A stretch of 64,000 nt of DNA from Pseudomonadota bacterium (GCA_020161695.1 JAIUOO010000011.1:62001-126000); one strand, 5' to 3'; shown: positions 1 to 9,286, counted from the stretch's first letter. Notes: generated by a model from the letters alone, not told the origin. Numbers and translations are program-made.

Positions 1-678
1 GAAAAGATGATGCGCCTCGATGAGTTCCAGCCCCTTGTTCATGAGGCCAGCTGAATCGACGGTGATCTTGGCGCCCATGGCGTAGTTCGGATGCTTGAGA
101 GCATCCTCGGGGACGGCCGCGGCGATCCGCGCCGCGTCCCAGGTGCGGAACGGTCCGCCCGAGGCGGTGATCCAGACGGTCTCGACATCCTCCATGCGGG
201 ACCCGGCGAGGGCCTGAAAGACGGCATTGTGCTCGGAATCGACCGGCAGAACCGTGATACCCCGCGCGCGTGCCGCCGCCATGACCATGGCGCCGGCCGC
301 GGCAAGGCTCTCCTTGTTGGCGAGAGCGATCGACGTGCCCTGCCCGATCGCCGCGAGCACCGGTTCCACCCCGGCTGCTCCCGAAACGGCCGCAAGGACG
401 AGGTCCGCCGGGCGGGCTGCCGCCTCGGACACCGCTGCAGCACCGGCAGCCACCTCGATCCCCGATCCGGCAAGGGCTGATTTCAGCGCCGGATAGGCCG
501 TCGCGTCGGCGACCGCCGCGAAACGGGCACCGAAGGCGCGAGCGATCCGCGCGAGGCCCGCGGCATCGCCATTGGCGGTCACCGCCTCAACAGCGAAGCG
601 GTCGCGGTGCCGGCCGATCAGGTCGAGGGCACTCGATCCGACCGAGCCGGTCGCGCCCAGCAGGGTGATCCGTTTCAT
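1..678 (-). CDS. dxr: 1-deoxy-D-xylulose 5-phosphate reductoisomerase, C-terminus cut off by window edge
   Basis: Cytosolic NADPH-dependent enzyme of the MEP isoprenoid pathway that converts 1-deoxyxylulose 5-phosphate to methylerythritol 4-phosphate. The first 226 codons are present. They show the N-terminal Rossmann motif GATGSVG, the NKESLV segment, the metal and substrate region DSEHNAVFQAL, SGGPFRTW, and the NPYAMG-like stretch HPNYAMGAKITVDSAG. Full-length family members have about 390 residues, so roughly 40 percent is missing to the left. The ATG at 676-678 begins 4 bp after the cdsA stop, so it is the last gene of the pyrH-frr-uppS-cdsA-dxr run. No frameshift is seen in the visible part. 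Confidence 0.95.
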   Translation of the reverse strand, partial: MKRITLLGATGSVGSSALDLIGRHRDRFAVEAVTANGDAAGLARIARAFGARFAAVADATAYPALKSALAGSGIEVAAGAAAVSEAAARPADLVLAAVSGAAGVEPVLAAIGQGTSIALANKESLAAAGAMVMAAARARGITVLPVDSEHNAVFQALAGSRMEDVETVWITASGGPFRTWDAARIAAAVPEDALKHPNYAMGAKITVDSAGLMNKGLELIEAHHLF

Positions 679-682
679 CGCC

Positions 683-1531
683 TCACCAGACCAGAAGGCC
701 GGCGGCAGGCTGGCCGAAGCCGCCGCGCGCGAGACCGATCAGCGCCGCGAGGATCGCCGCGACGAGGAAGCCGTCGAGCCGGTCCATCACGCCGCCATGG
801 CCCGGAATGAGGGTGCCCGCGTCCTTGGCGGAGAAGCGCCGCTTGACGAAGGATTCGAAGAGGTCGCCGCCCTGGCTCGCCATGGAGAGAACCAGCGTGA
901 TCAAGGCCAGCGGGACGGTCAGCGGCAATCCGGCAACGCGCACCACGACGAGCGCCAGCACCGTTCCCACCAGCGAGCCGCCAACGAAGCCCGACCAGGT
1001 CTTCTTCGGGGACAGCTGCGGCCAGAGCTTCGGGCCGCCGATGGAGCGGCCAGCGAAATAGGCGCCGACATCGGTGCCCCAGACCAGCGCGAAGAGCCAG
1101 AGAATCGCGACGAAACCCAGTGTCGCATCATCACGCAGAATGACCGGACCGGCGACGACCGCTGCGGCATAGACGAGACCGGCAACGGCCCAGCGGGAGC
1201 GCCCCTGCGGTGACAGCGCCAGAGCGATACCGGTGCCGACCCCGAGAGCGATCAGCGCGAAACCCGGATTCCAGAAGAAGCGCAGCAGGATGACGGCCGC
1301 CGCGATCGAAACAGTCTCTCCGCCGAACAGGACGGGCGGCGCATCGGGCAGGATCAGGCGATTCCACTCCCACAGGACGACCGCGGCGCCCGCGAGCCAG
1401 AACAGCGCGAAAAGCCAGCCGCCGAGCCAGGCTGTGCCTATGGCCACCGGGACGAGGACGAGCGCCGAGACGACGCGTCGCAGGAGATCGGGATCGGAGA
1501 AGGCGCCGGCGGGCCTCTGGTCGGGGTCCAT
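683..1531 (-). CDS. cdsA: Phosphatidate cytidylyltransferase (CDP-diglyceride synthase)
   Basis: Integral membrane enzyme making CDP-diacylglycerol from phosphatidic acid and CTP, the branch point of phospholipid synthesis. The 282-residue product has multiple hydrophobic segments. Near the C-terminus it carries the family signature, seen as SFVKRRFSAKDAG followed by PGHGGVMDRLDGF. The open frame extends upstream to 1678, but that part lies inside uppS and lacks homology to the family, so I take the ATG at 1529-1531, 5 bp after the uppS stop. The tight spacing with uppS and dxr indicates one transcript. Confidence 0.93.
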   Translation of the reverse strand: MDPDQRPAGAFSDPDLLRRVVSALVLVPVAIGTAWLGGWLFALFWLAGAAVVLWEWNRLILPDAPPVLFGGETVSIAAAVILLRFFWNPGFALIALGVGTGIALALSPQGRSRWAVAGLVYAAAVVAGPVILRDDATLGFVAILWLFALVWGTDVGAYFAGRSIGGPKLWPQLSPKKTWSGFVGGSLVGTVLALVVVRVAGLPLTVPLALITLVLSMASQGGDLFESFVKRRFSAKDAGTLIPGHGGVMDRLDGFLVAAILAALIGLARGGFGQPAAGLLVW

Positions 1532-1536
1532 CGAGG

Positions 1537-2304
1537 TCACGCGCCCGCGGCGGAGGAAAGTCCGCCATAGCGCCGCTCGCGGCGGGCATATTCGGCGAGC
1601 GCCTCCATGAGCGCGTCCCGGCCGTAGTCGGGCCAGAGGATTGGCTGGAACACCAGTTCCGAATAGGCGGCCTGCCACATCATGAAGTTCGACAGGCGCA
1701 TCTCGCCGGATGTCCGGATGATCAGGTCGGGATCGGGAATACCCGCGGTGGACAGCCCCGCCTCCAAGGTCTCCGGCGTGATGGAAGCGGGATCGCGCCT
1801 GCCGGCAGCGACTTCCTCGGCCAGCCGGCGGGCTGCGGCGGCAATCTCCTGCCGCGATCCGTAGTTGAAGGCGACGATCAGCGTCTGGCCGGTATTGGCG
1901 GCAGTCAGGGCCTCAGCCTCGGTGAGCAGCGCCCTGATGTCGGGCGCGAGATCGTTGCGCTCGCCGGCGATCCTCACGCGCACCTTGGCCTCGTGCAGTT
2001 CGGCGAGATCGTTGCGGATGAAGCGCTTGAGGAGGCCCATCAGCGCCGAAACCTCGGTCGGCGGGCGCGACCAGTTCTCCGACGAGAACGAATAGACCGT
2101 GACGATCTCGATGCCGATCTCGCGGGCTGCCTTGAGGGTGCGCCGCAGAGCCTCGACGCCCTTGCGGTGCCCTTCGACGCGCGGCAGGCCGCGCTGCGTC
2201 GCCCAGCGACCGTTGCCGTCCATGATGATGGCGACATGGCGCGGCAGCGTGACCGGGCCCGAACCGCCCGTCATCGCAGCATCCTGCAGGCTTGCCATCG
2301 TCAC
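1537..2304 (-). CDS. uppS: Isoprenyl transferase (undecaprenyl diphosphate synthase family)
   Basis: Cytosolic cis-prenyltransferase that builds the C55 polyprenyl diphosphate carrier used for peptidoglycan and polysaccharide export. The 255-residue product has the catalytic motif [10 protein letters not shown] near residue 26, the SSENW segment, and the distal substrate motif [15 protein letters not shown], where most relatives have GEQRLSNFLLWQ. Two starts are possible. The GTG at 2302-2304 has a GAGG 8 nt upstream and fits better than the ATG at 2296-2298. It sits between frr and cdsA in the conserved order. Its product would supply the lipid carrier needed by the exopolysaccharide locus further right. 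Confidence 0.93.
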   Translation of the reverse strand: MTMASLQDAAMTGGSGPVTLPRHVAIIMDGNGRWATQRGLPRVEGHRKGVEALRRTLKAAREIGIEIVTVYSFSSENWSRPPTEVSALMGLLKRFIRNDLAELHEAKVRVRIAGERNDLAPDIRALLTEAEALTAANTGQTLIVAFNYGSRQEIAAAARRLAEEVAAGRRDPASITPETLEAGLSTAGIPDPDLIIRTSGEMRLSNFMMWQAAYSELVFQPILWPDYGRDALMEALAEYARRERRYGGLSSAAGA

Positions 2305-2314
2305 GGATGTTGCC

Positions 2315-2881
2315 TCAGACGGTCATGATCTCCTTCTCCTTGTGAACAAGGAGCTGGTCGATCTCGGCGATGTGCTTGTCGGTTTCCTTCTGGACCTGAT
2401 CGGCGGCGCGGGTGTGCTCATCCTCGCTCATCGAGTGGTCCTTTTCCTTCGTCTTGAGGATGTCGAGACCGTCGCGGCGCACGTGGCGCACCGCCACGCG
2501 GGCGCCCTCGGCATATTTGTGCGCGACCTTGACCATATCCTTGCGGCGATCCTGGGTCAGTTCCGGAATGCGGAGGCGGATCACCTGCCCCTCGGTCTGC
2601 GGATTGAGGCCGAGGCTCGATTCACGGATCGCCTTCTCGACCGACTGAACGGTCGAGCGATCCCAGACCTGCACCGACAGGAGGCGCGGCTCGGGGACGC
2701 TGACGGTCGCCACCTGGTTGATGTGCATGTTCTGCCCATAGACCTCGATCGTGATGGGATCGAGCAGGTTGGGCGAGGCACGGCCAGTCCTGAGCGTGCC
2801 GAGCTCATGCTTGAACGAGCCGATGGCGCCCTGCATGCGGCGCGTGATGTCGGCAATGTCGAAGGTCGGGGACGCGGCCAT
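2315..2881 (-). CDS. frr: Ribosome recycling factor
   Basis: Acts with EF-G to split post-termination ribosomal complexes. The 188-residue product matches the usual 185-residue length and covers the family from start to end: the [12 protein letters not shown] motif of the helical domain, the central beta-sandwich segment, and the C-terminal helix with RRDGLDILK and a KEKEIM tail. It starts 59 bp after pyrH and ends 10 bp before the uppS start, the standard bacterial order. Confidence 0.97.
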   Translation of the reverse strand: MAASPTFDIADITRRMQGAIGSFKHELGTLRTGRASPNLLDPITIEVYGQNMHINQVATVSVPEPRLLSVQVWDRSTVQSVEKAIRESSLGLNPQTEGQVIRLRIPELTQDRRKDMVKVAHKYAEGARVAVRHVRRDGLDILKTKEKDHSMSEDEHTRAADQVQKETDKHIAEIDQLLVHKEKEIMTV

Positions 2882-2940
2882 GGGGCAGCCTCTTCAGTCA
2901 GGATGCGGGCCGGGCCGGCTCGCGAAACAATCGGCCGCGA

Positions 2941-3657
2941 TCAGGCGGTGACCACGGTGCAACGCCCCTCTCCGGCCAGAACGGAAGCCACGGCTCCCGG
3001 CGCGTCGAGGGAAAACACGATTATCGGAAGACGGTTCTCCCGGGCAAGCGCGAAGGCGGCGGTATCCATGACCTTGAGGTCCTTCGCAATCGCCTCGTCG
3101 GCCGTCAGCCGATCATAGCGCACCGCCTTGGGGTCCCTTTTCGGGTCGGCGGAATAGATGCCGTCGACATTGGTGCCCTTCAGGACGACCTCGCAATCGA
3201 GTTCCACCGCCCGCATCGTGGCGGTCGTGTCGGTGGTCAGCAGCGGCACGCCGATACCACCACCGAGAACCACGATCCTGCCGGCGGCGAGATGCGCCAG
3301 CGCGTGCCGCACCGTGTAGATGTCGAGCGCCTCCGGCACCGGCTCGGCCGACAGGGCCACGGCGGGATGGCCCAGAGCCTGGATCTGGCCGGCGAGAGCG
3401 ATGGCGTTCATGACGGTGGCGAGCCGCCCGATCGCGTCCGCATCGACGCGCGAAAGGCCGATGCCGGAAATCTGCTTGCCGCGGAAGATGTTGCCGCCGC
3501 CGACGACGACGGCCAGTTGCGTGCCCGCCCTGGCGGCGGCGATCAGGTCCTCGGCCACGGCACGGACGGTCTTCGGATCGAAGCCGAAATCCTCCGCGCC
3601 GGCCAGCGCCTCGCCGGACACTTTCACCAGCGCCCGTCCGTAGCGTGGCCTTGCCAT
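2941..3657 (-). CDS. pyrH: Uridylate kinase (UMP kinase)
   Basis: Hexameric amino-acid-kinase-fold enzyme phosphorylating UMP to UDP in pyrimidine nucleotide synthesis. The 238-residue product begins with the phosphate-binding segment VKVSGEALAG and has VVGGGNIFRG, the GGGIGVPLLTTD region and a C-terminal VFSLD segment. The frame stays open upstream to 3828, but the ATG at 3655-3657 gives the standard family N-terminus and has a GGGGAAAC ribosome-binding stretch just upstream. Unusually, two genes on the opposite strand separate it from tsf. Confidence 0.96.
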   Translation of the reverse strand: MARPRYGRALVKVSGEALAGAEDFGFDPKTVRAVAEDLIAAARAGTQLAVVVGGGNIFRGKQISGIGLSRVDADAIGRLATVMNAIALAGQIQALGHPAVALSAEPVPEALDIYTVRHALAHLAAGRIVVLGGGIGVPLLTTDTTATMRAVELDCEVVLKGTNVDGIYSADPKRDPKAVRYDRLTADEAIAKDLKVMDTAAFALARENRLPIIVFSLDAPGAVASVLAGEGRCTVVTA

Positions 3658-3842
3658 CCCGTTTCCCCGATTCGTCGCGCCCGATGCGGCTTTTCCGCGG
3701 GCCGGTTTAGCGCAATGGCCGGCGCGCGCAACCGCGCACGTATACCGCATGCGGGAAAACCCGCCCCCTGCTTGGCACCGTGCTGATACACGATGTAGCC
3801 TCATCGGCACCGGTGGGCGGACCGGCATCCGGAGAGGCCATC

Positions 3843-4577
3843 ATGGCGAACAGAAACGCGACGGTCGCGCTGATCGGCGCCGGCGACTATATCGGCGCCG
3901 CCATCGCGCGTCGCTTCGCGGCGGAGGGCTACAGCGTTTTCGCCGGCCGCCGGAACGGCGAGAAGCTCGAGCCGCTTGTCGCGGAGATTGCGGCAGCCGG
4001 CGGCACCTGCATCGGCCGCTCGCTCGATGCCCGCAAGGAGGACGAGGTCACTGCCTTCCTCGCCGAGGCCGATGCGCATGCGCCGCTCGAGGTCTGCATC
4101 TTCAATGTCGGCGCCAACGTGAATTTCCCGATCCTGGAGACGACCGAGCGGGTTTTCCGCAAGGTCTGGGAGATGGCCTGCTATTCCGGCTTCCTTGCAG
4201 GTCGGGAGGCCGCACGGCTGATGGTTCCGCGTGGGCAGGGTTCGATCTTCTTCACCGGCGCGACCGCCTCCATGCGGGGCGGGTCGGGTTTTGCAGCTTT
4301 CGCCAGCGCCAAGTTCGGACTGAGGGCCGTGGCCCAGAGCATGGCGCGCGAGCTCGGGCCCAAGAACATCCATGTCGCCCATCTCGTCATCGATTCCGGG
4401 GTCGATACCGCCTTCGTCCGTGATCTCCGCAAGAAGCGGATCGGCCGCGACGCCATCGAGCCAGACGAACTGATGAATCCGGCCTCGATCGCCGAGACTT
4501 ACTGGCAGTTGCACCGCCAGCCGCGCGATGCCTGGACCCACGAACTCGACATCCGCCCCTATGGCGAACGCTGGTGA
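3843..4577 (+). CDS. SDR-family protein with Phe in place of the catalytic Tyr
   Basis: Rossmann-fold short-chain dehydrogenase/reductase-like protein of 244 residues. The nucleotide motif is GAGDYIG (residues 12-18), a variant of the usual TGxxxGIG. At the active site the expected YxxxK reads FASAK (Phe153, Lys157), so the classical catalytic Tyr is missing although the Lys remains. The ATG at 3843 is preceded by GGAGAGG at good spacing. The stop is followed 4 bp later by the HCCA-isomerase-like gene, so the two are co-transcribed, opposite to the ribosomal cluster around them. The substrate is unknown. It may be a reductase with altered chemistry, or an NAD-binding protein of another function. 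Confidence 0.8.
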   Translation: MANRNATVALIGAGDYIGAAIARRFAAEGYSVFAGRRNGEKLEPLVAEIAAAGGTCIGRSLDARKEDEVTAFLAEADAHAPLEVCIFNVGANVNFPILETTERVFRKVWEMACYSGFLAGREAARLMVPRGQGSIFFTGATASMRGGSGFAAFASAKFGLRAVAQSMARELGPKNIHVAHLVIDSGVDTAFVRDLRKKRIGRDAIEPDELMNPASIAETYWQLHRQPRDAWTHELDIRPYGERW

Positions 4578-4581
4578 AACC

Positions 4582-5208
4582 ATGAGCGACGAAACCAAGG
4601 CAGCAGGCCCCAAAATCATCGAGTTCCATTTCGACTTCGGCAGCCCCAATGCCTATTTCAGCCACAAGGTCCTGCCGGCCATCGCAGCGCGGACAGGAGC
4701 CTCCGTGCGCGCGGTGCCGGTGCTTCTCGGCGGCATCTTCAAGGCAACCAACAACCGCTCGCCGTTCGAGGCCTTCTCGGGAATCAAGAACAAGCTCGAC
4801 TACGAGCGACTGGAGATGAAGCGCTTCCTGGAACGCCACGGGCTCTCGCAGTTCCGGATGAACCCGTTCTTTCCCGTGAACACGCTGACACTGATGCGCG
4901 GCGCGGTGGCCGCGGAAGCCGACGGCATCCTCCCCGCCTACATGGATGCGGGGTTCCACCACATGTGGGAGGAGCCGAAGAAGATGGACGATCCGGCGGT
5001 GTTCAGGGCCGCGCTCGACGCCTCCGGCCTCGACGGCGCACGCATTCTCGAACGAACGCAGGATCCGGGCATCAAGGCGAAGCTGATGGAGAACACCGAG
5101 GCTTCGGTCGGCCGGGGCGCTTTCGGCATTCCGACATTCTTCGTCGGCCGCGAGATTTTCTTCGGCAAGGACCGGCTGCGCGACGTCGAGGACATGCTGG
5201 CGAGCTGA
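4582..5208 (+). CDS. 2-hydroxychromene-2-carboxylate isomerase-like protein (DsbA/GST-kappa fold)
   Basis: Thioredoxin-fold protein of 208 residues related to HCCA isomerase and kappa-class glutathione transferases. The N-terminal stretch FHFDFGSPNAY contains the Ser that in the family contacts glutathione, with no CxxC, so it is not an oxidoreductase of the DsbA type. A helical insert occupies the middle, and the C-terminus has GIPTFFVGREIFFGKDRL, typical of the cis-Pro end of the fold. The start at 4582 lies 4 bp after the SDR stop. The family isomerises aromatic-degradation intermediates, but no other aromatic-catabolism gene is nearby, so the substrate is unassigned. Confidence 0.85.
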   Translation: MSDETKAAGPKIIEFHFDFGSPNAYFSHKVLPAIAARTGASVRAVPVLLGGIFKATNNRSPFEAFSGIKNKLDYERLEMKRFLERHGLSQFRMNPFFPVNTLTLMRGAVAAEADGILPAYMDAGFHHMWEEPKKMDDPAVFRAALDASGLDGARILERTQDPGIKAKLMENTEASVGRGAFGIPTFFVGREIFFGKDRLRDVEDMLAS

Positions 5209-5238
5209 GCGCTGGCGGCGCGACCGCTACGGCCCATG

Positions 5239-5263
5239 AAAAAGGGGCGGTCGCCCGCCCCTT
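5239..5263 (-). terminator. Rho-independent terminator of tsf
   Basis: A perfect 9-bp stem (AAGGGGCGG at 5242-5250 with CCGCCCCTT at 5255-5263) and a 4-nt loop. Read on the minus strand it is followed by a T run (A run at 5239-5243). It lies 26 bp past the tsf stop and ends the rpsB-tsf transcript before the inserted plus-strand genes. Confidence 0.85.
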
Positions 5264-5288
5264 CCTCGCATTCCAGTGACTGAAGCCC

Positions 5289-6212
5289 TCAGGCCTTGAT
5301 GCCGGCCTGGGCCGCGACCTCGGCCGCGAAATCGTTCTCTGCCTTCTCGATGCCCTCGCCGAGCCCGTAGCGCACGAACGCGGTCAGCTTGATCGGTGCG
5401 CCGACCTTGCCCTCGGCTTCCTTCAGCGCCTGAGCGACGGTCTTGCCGCCGTCATGGATGTACATCTGGTCGAGCAGGCAGACCTCCTTGGCGTAGGTCT
5501 TCAGGCCCGAGGCCACGATCTTCTCCAGCACATTTTCCGGCTTGCCGGCATTCTTCTCGGCGAGGATCGCCTTCTCGCGGGCGACGACCGCCGGGTCGAG
5601 GCCCTCGAAGTCGAGCGCCAGCGGGTTGGCCGCCGCGACATGCATCGCGACCATGCGGCCGAGCGCGGCGAGCTCATCCTTCTTGCCGGTCGATTCCAGC
5701 CCGACCAGCACGCCGATCTTGCCGAGGCCGGCATCGATCGCATTGTGCACGTAGGAGCCGACGACGCCGTCGGAAACGGCGACTACGGCGGCGCGGCGCA
5801 GCGACTGGTTCTCGCCGATCGTGGCGATCGACGAGGCGATGGCATCGGCGACAGTGCCGCTGGACGTGGCGGGCGCGGCGAGGATCGCCTCGACATTGTC
5901 GCCGGTCTTCAGAGCGACGTGGGCGATCATCTTCACCAGGCCCTGGAAGTGATCATTGCGGGCCACGAAGTCGGTCTCGGAATTGACCTCGACCACGGCG
6001 GCCTTGGTGCCCTCGGTCCAGATGCCGACCAGACCCTCGGCGGCGACGCGGCCGGCCTTCTTGGCGGCCTTCGACAGGCCCTTCTTGCGCAGCAGATCGA
6101 CCGCCGCCTCCATGTCGCCGTTGGTCTCGGCGAGCGCGGCCTTGCAGTCCATCATGCCTGCGCCGGTCATCTCGCGCAGTTCCTTGACCATCTGGGCGGT
6201 GATGTTCGCCAT
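5289..6212 (-). CDS. tsf: Elongation factor Ts
   Basis: Guanine nucleotide exchange factor for EF-Tu. The 307-residue product has the N-terminal UBA-like segment with [16 protein letters not shown], the conserved [10 protein letters not shown] motif near residue 80, and the C-terminal dimerisation half, matching alphaproteobacterial length. It lies downstream of rpsB on the same strand, with 132 bp between them holding two hairpins (6256-6282 and 6306-6324), and it is followed by a strong terminator. Confidence 0.97.
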   Translation of the reverse strand: MANITAQMVKELREMTGAGMMDCKAALAETNGDMEAAVDLLRKKGLSKAAKKAGRVAAEGLVGIWTEGTKAAVVEVNSETDFVARNDHFQGLVKMIAHVALKTGDNVEAILAAPATSSGTVADAIASSIATIGENQSLRRAAVVAVSDGVVGSYVHNAIDAGLGKIGVLVGLESTGKKDELAALGRMVAMHVAAANPLALDFEGLDPAVVAREKAILAEKNAGKPENVLEKIVASGLKTYAKEVCLLDQMYIHDGGKTVAQALKEAEGKVGAPIKLTAFVRYGLGEGIEKAENDFAAEVAAQAGIKA

Positions 6213-6255
6213 GGGTCTGTCCTCGAAATTCGAAAGTGATCAATCGGATGGGAAA

Positions 6256-6282
6256 CGGCCGGCCCGCTGAACGGACCGGCCG
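6256..6282 (-). other. Stem-loop in the rpsB-tsf spacer
   Basis: CGGCCGG-C-CCG (6256-6266) pairs with CGG-A-CCGGCCG (6272-6282) around the loop CTGAA, ten pairs with one mismatch. No T run follows on either strand, so it is more likely an RNA stability or processing element than a terminator. Confidence 0.45.
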
Positions 6283-6305
6283 GAACTCAGGAAACCAGCC
6301 TCCCC

Positions 6306-6324
6306 CGACACGAATTTCGTGTCG
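6306..6324. repeat. Perfect 9-bp inverted repeat in the rpsB-tsf spacer
   Basis: CGACACGAA, one central T, then TTCGTGTCG. With a one-base centre it cannot form a tight hairpin without opening several pairs, so a dimeric DNA-binding protein site is as plausible as an RNA element. It lies 20 bp past the rpsB stop and 94 bp before the tsf start. Confidence 0.5.
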
Positions 6325-6344
6325 AGCGGATGACGCCGCCTCGA

Positions 6345-7337
6345 TCAGGCCGCCTCGGCTTCGACCAGCGCCTTGGCCTGGTCGATCCAGCCCTGGACGC
6401 GGCCCGGAAGGCCGACGCTGTCGCCGATCTCGGCGGCATCGGCCGGAGTGAAGCCGGCGACCTGCCAGTAGTGGAAGATGCCGAGATCGTTGAGCTGCTT
6501 CTCGATGTCGGGCGACACGCCGGTGAGCTTGATGAGCTCGTCGGCCGGGCCGCGCGGACCGGCAAGGCGCTCGACGCCGCCGGCAGCCACCGGCAGGTCT
6601 TCCACGACCGGCTTCTCGGAGGCGCCGAGATCGATGCCCGACGAGCCCTGGGCGCGGCCGATGCCGTCGATGGCGGCGCGGGCGATCAGGTCGCAGTAGA
6701 GGGTCAGGGCGCGGCCGGCGTCGTCATTGCCCGGGATCGGATAGGTGATGCCGTCCGGATCGCAATTGGTGTCGACGATGGCTACGACCGGGATGCCGAG
6801 GCGACGCGCCTCGAGGATGGCGATGGCCTCCTTGTTCGTATCGATCACGAACATCAGGTCCGGAACGCCGCCCATCTCCTTGATGCCGCCGAGGGCGCGC
6901 TCGAGCTTGGCCTTCTCGCGCGACAGCGTCAGCGCTTCCTTCTTGGTGTAGCCGGCACCGCCGCCCGAGAGCTGCTCGTCGAGCTTGCGCAGGCGCGAGA
7001 TCGAGCCGGACACCGTCTTCCAGTTGGTCAGCGTGCCGCCGAGCCAGCGCGAATTGACGTAGTACTGGGCGCACTGCTTGGCACCGCCGGCGATCGCCTC
7101 CTGGGCCTGGCGCTTGGTGCCGACGAACAGCACGCGGCCGCCCTTGGCCACCGTGTCGGACACGGCGACGAGCGCGCGATGCAGCATCGGCACGGTCTGC
7201 GCGAGGTCGAGGATGTGGATGTTGTTGCGAACGCCGAAGATGTACTGGTTCATCTTCGGGTTCCAGCGATGGGCCTGATGGCCAAAGTGGCAGCCAGCTT
7301 CCAAAAGCTGACGCATGCTGAAATCGGGCAGCGCCAT
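6345..7337 (-). CDS. rpsB: 30S ribosomal protein S2 with alphaproteobacterial C-terminal extension
   Basis: Small-subunit protein bridging head and body of the 30S particle. The 330-residue product contains the standard S2 body: the [12 protein letters not shown] segment, the [12 protein letters not shown] motif, and [14 protein letters not shown] with NCDPDGI. About 80 residues follow in which the segment from [12 protein letters not shown] resembles a helix-hairpin-helix module, ending in an acidic Ala-Glu tail. E. coli S2 has about 240 residues; the extension is usual in this class. The ATG at 7335-7337 has a GGAG 8 nt upstream. It is followed by tsf. Confidence 0.97.
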   Translation of the reverse strand: MALPDFSMRQLLEAGCHFGHQAHRWNPKMNQYIFGVRNNIHILDLAQTVPMLHRALVAVSDTVAKGGRVLFVGTKRQAQEAIAGGAKQCAQYYVNSRWLGGTLTNWKTVSGSISRLRKLDEQLSGGGAGYTKKEALTLSREKAKLERALGGIKEMGGVPDLMFVIDTNKEAIAILEARRLGIPVVAIVDTNCDPDGITYPIPGNDDAGRALTLYCDLIARAAIDGIGRAQGSSGIDLGASEKPVVEDLPVAAGGVERLAGPRGPADELIKLTGVSPDIEKQLNDLGIFHYWQVAGFTPADAAEIGDSVGLPGRVQGWIDQAKALVEAEAA

Positions 7338-7373
7338 AAGTCTTCTCCGGTTATGCCTCCGCGGACTATGGCC

Positions 7374-7389
7374 GGCTCCGGATGGAGCC
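7374..7389 (-). promoter_or_regulatory. Small hairpin in the rpsB 5' leader
   Basis: GGCTCC (7374-7379), a 4-nt loop and GGAGCC (7384-7389), 37 bp upstream of the rpsB start. S2 leaders are autoregulated in several bacteria; whether this hairpin takes part is only a possibility. Confidence 0.25.
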
Positions 7390-7505
7390 CGTCACCACCG
7401 GAGCGGCAAAGGAAATGTGTCCTCAGCCGCGGGTCCGCGTGTGGAATGGGCCGGCCGATACACGATCAGGGCAGAAAGCGCAAGTTTGGCGCGACGTCCG
7501 GCGCG

Positions 7506-8162
7506 CTAAGCCTGCCGCCTTAGCCCCGCCACCATCCCCGGCAGGTCCACCGGCCGCTCGCAGATGGCCGTCGCGCCGGCTTCCGTCAGTTCGGCAACGC
7601 CACCATAGCCCCAGGCGACCCCGATGGACGGGATTCCGTGCCGCTGGGCCGCATGGATGTCGTGCAACCGGTCACCGATCATCACGGTGTGCTGCGGATC
7701 GATCCCCTGCTCCGCGATGATCTTGGCGATGATATCGGCCTTGTCGTCGAGGCTGCCGTCGAGCGCCGCGCCATAGACCCGTTCGAACAGGGGCCCGTAG
7801 CCGACATGCTCGACGATGGGCACGGCATAGGGCTCGGGCTTGGCGGTGCAGACGAACATGCGGTCGCTGGTGGCGCGGACGGCCGTCACCGCGTCCATGA
7901 TGCCCGGGTAGAGCGAGAGGTCGTACATGCCGCCGCCGCGATAGTGGAAGCGGTAGCGATCGAGCGCCGCTTCGGGGTCGCCGTCCGCGGGAAGCAATTG
8001 CCTGAAACTCTGGCGGAGCGACGGCCCGATGACCCAGGTCAGCGCCTCGAAGGGCGGCGGTTCGTGGCCGAGATCGACAAGCGCCTTGCGGACCGAGCCG
8101 ACAATGCCGGGCGCCGGATCGGTAAGCGTTCCGTCGAGATCGAAGAGCACGGTCGTGGACAT
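7506..8162 (-). CDS. HAD-superfamily hydrolase, phosphoglycolate-phosphatase-like
   Basis: Cytosolic phosphatase of 218 residues. Motif I is FDLDGTLTD (residues 7-15) with the nucleophile and acid aspartates. A helical cap follows, then motif II-type VCTAKP, the DDKADI segment with the motif III Lys, and motif IV as MIGDRLHDI. Closest in layout to Gph/PpaX-like enzymes, but the cap alone does not fix the substrate. It is a single gene with no clear ribosome-binding site, between the rpsB leader and the divergent MOSC gene. Confidence 0.85.
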   Translation of the reverse strand: MSTTVLFDLDGTLTDPAPGIVGSVRKALVDLGHEPPPFEALTWVIGPSLRQSFRQLLPADGDPEAALDRYRFHYRGGGMYDLSLYPGIMDAVTAVRATSDRMFVCTAKPEPYAVPIVEHVGYGPLFERVYGAALDGSLDDKADIIAKIIAEQGIDPQHTVMIGDRLHDIHAAQRHGIPSIGVAWGYGGVAELTEAGATAICERPVDLPGMVAGLRRQA

Positions 8163-8298
8163 CCGGCCCGTTTAGGCCGGAGGGCGCTCCGCGTCCATCC
8201 GCAACGCCGCACGCCCGCTGCGCCGCAACATGGCGTGACAAGACCTGCCCGTTCGGCCAAAAAGCACGGATTCCGGATCGGGCGGAGGGACAGGCAGC

Positions 8299-8835
8299 AT
8301 GGCATCGGTCATTTCCGTCAGCCTCGATCGCCGTCATCGCTTCTCCAAGGAGCGCGCCGAGCGGATTGCGCTGATCACCGGCGAAGGCGTCGAGGGCGAC
8401 GCCCACCGCGGGGTCACGGTGAAACACCGCTCGCGGGTGCGGGCTGACCCGAGCCAGCCAAATCTCCGGCAGGTTCACCTCATCCACGCGGAACTGTTCG
8501 CCGAACTTGCCACGAAGGGTTTCGCCGTGGCTCCCGGCGATATCGGCGAGAACATCACCACGGAGGGTATCGACCTTCTCGCCCTGCCGACCGGCGCACG
8601 CCTTTCCATCGGAGGCGCCGTCATCGAGATCACGGGCCTGCGCAATCCCTGTATCCAGCTCGATCGGTTCCAGGATGGCCTGATGCAGGCGGTGCTGGAC
8701 CGCGACGCCGACGGCAGGCTCATCCGCAAGGCGGGGATCATGGGCATCGTCATCGAGGGCGGACAGATCAGCATCGGCGACCGGATCGACGTCGAACTGC
8801 CGGCCGCGCCGCACCGTCCGCTGGAAAAGGTCTGA
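8299..8835 (+). CDS. MOSC-domain protein
   Basis: The 178-residue product is essentially one MOSC domain, a beta-rich fold related to the C-terminus of molybdenum cofactor sulfurase. It has the PGDIGENITT segment and the conserved Cys118 in GLRNPCIQLD, which in the family carries or transfers sulfur to the cofactor. There is no N-terminal beta-barrel or ferredoxin domain, so it is a stand-alone MOSC protein. GGAGGG lies upstream of the ATG. The stop is 4 bp from the convergent ynfA-like gene. Confidence 0.88.
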   Translation: MASVISVSLDRRHRFSKERAERIALITGEGVEGDAHRGVTVKHRSRVRADPSQPNLRQVHLIHAELFAELATKGFAVAPGDIGENITTEGIDLLALPTGARLSIGGAVIEITGLRNPCIQLDRFQDGLMQAVLDRDADGRLIRKAGIMGIVIEGGQISIGDRIDVELPAAPHRPLEKV

Positions 8836-8839
8836 GCCG

Positions 8840-9178
8840 TCAGCTGCGCGGACCGAACAGGATCACCGCAGCGCCGACGAGGCAGATGGCCGCGCCGGTC
8901 ATGTCCCAGCGATCGGGTCGCTGCCCCTCGACCATCCACAGCCAGGCGAGCGAGGCCGCGATATAGACGCCGCCATAGGCCGCATAGGCGCGGCCGGCAT
9001 GCTCGGCCTCCACCTGCGCGAGCGCCCAGGCGAAGAAGGCGAGCGCCATCAGGCCGGGGCCGAGCCAGAGCACCGACTTGCCGAGCCGCAGCCAGGCCCA
9101 GAAGGCAAAGCAGCCGGCAATCTCGGCAATGGCGGCAGCGGCGAAAGCGGCGAGGGTTGGAATCGCGAGCGACGGCAT
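8840..9178 (-). CDS. UPF0060 (YnfA-family) small membrane protein
   Basis: Inner-membrane protein of 112 residues with four hydrophobic helices. The family-typical segments are [28 protein letters not shown] and [16 protein letters not shown]. Related in size and topology to small multidrug resistance transporters, but no transport substrate is established for the family. The ATG at 9176-9178 has only a weak ribosome-binding site. Convergent with the MOSC gene. Confidence 0.92.
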   Translation of the reverse strand: MPSLAIPTLAAFAAAAIAEIAGCFAFWAWLRLGKSVLWLGPGLMALAFFAWALAQVEAEHAGRAYAAYGGVYIAASLAWLWMVEGQRPDRWDMTGAAICLVGAAVILFGPRS

Positions 9179-9286
9179 CGGCCAAGCTATGCATATCGGG
9201 TGAGGCGCGCGCGAGACCCGGTATCCACCTGCCCTGGAAATGCTCTAGAAGCACGGCGGAGCAGCATCCAGCATCGGGAGAGAACA

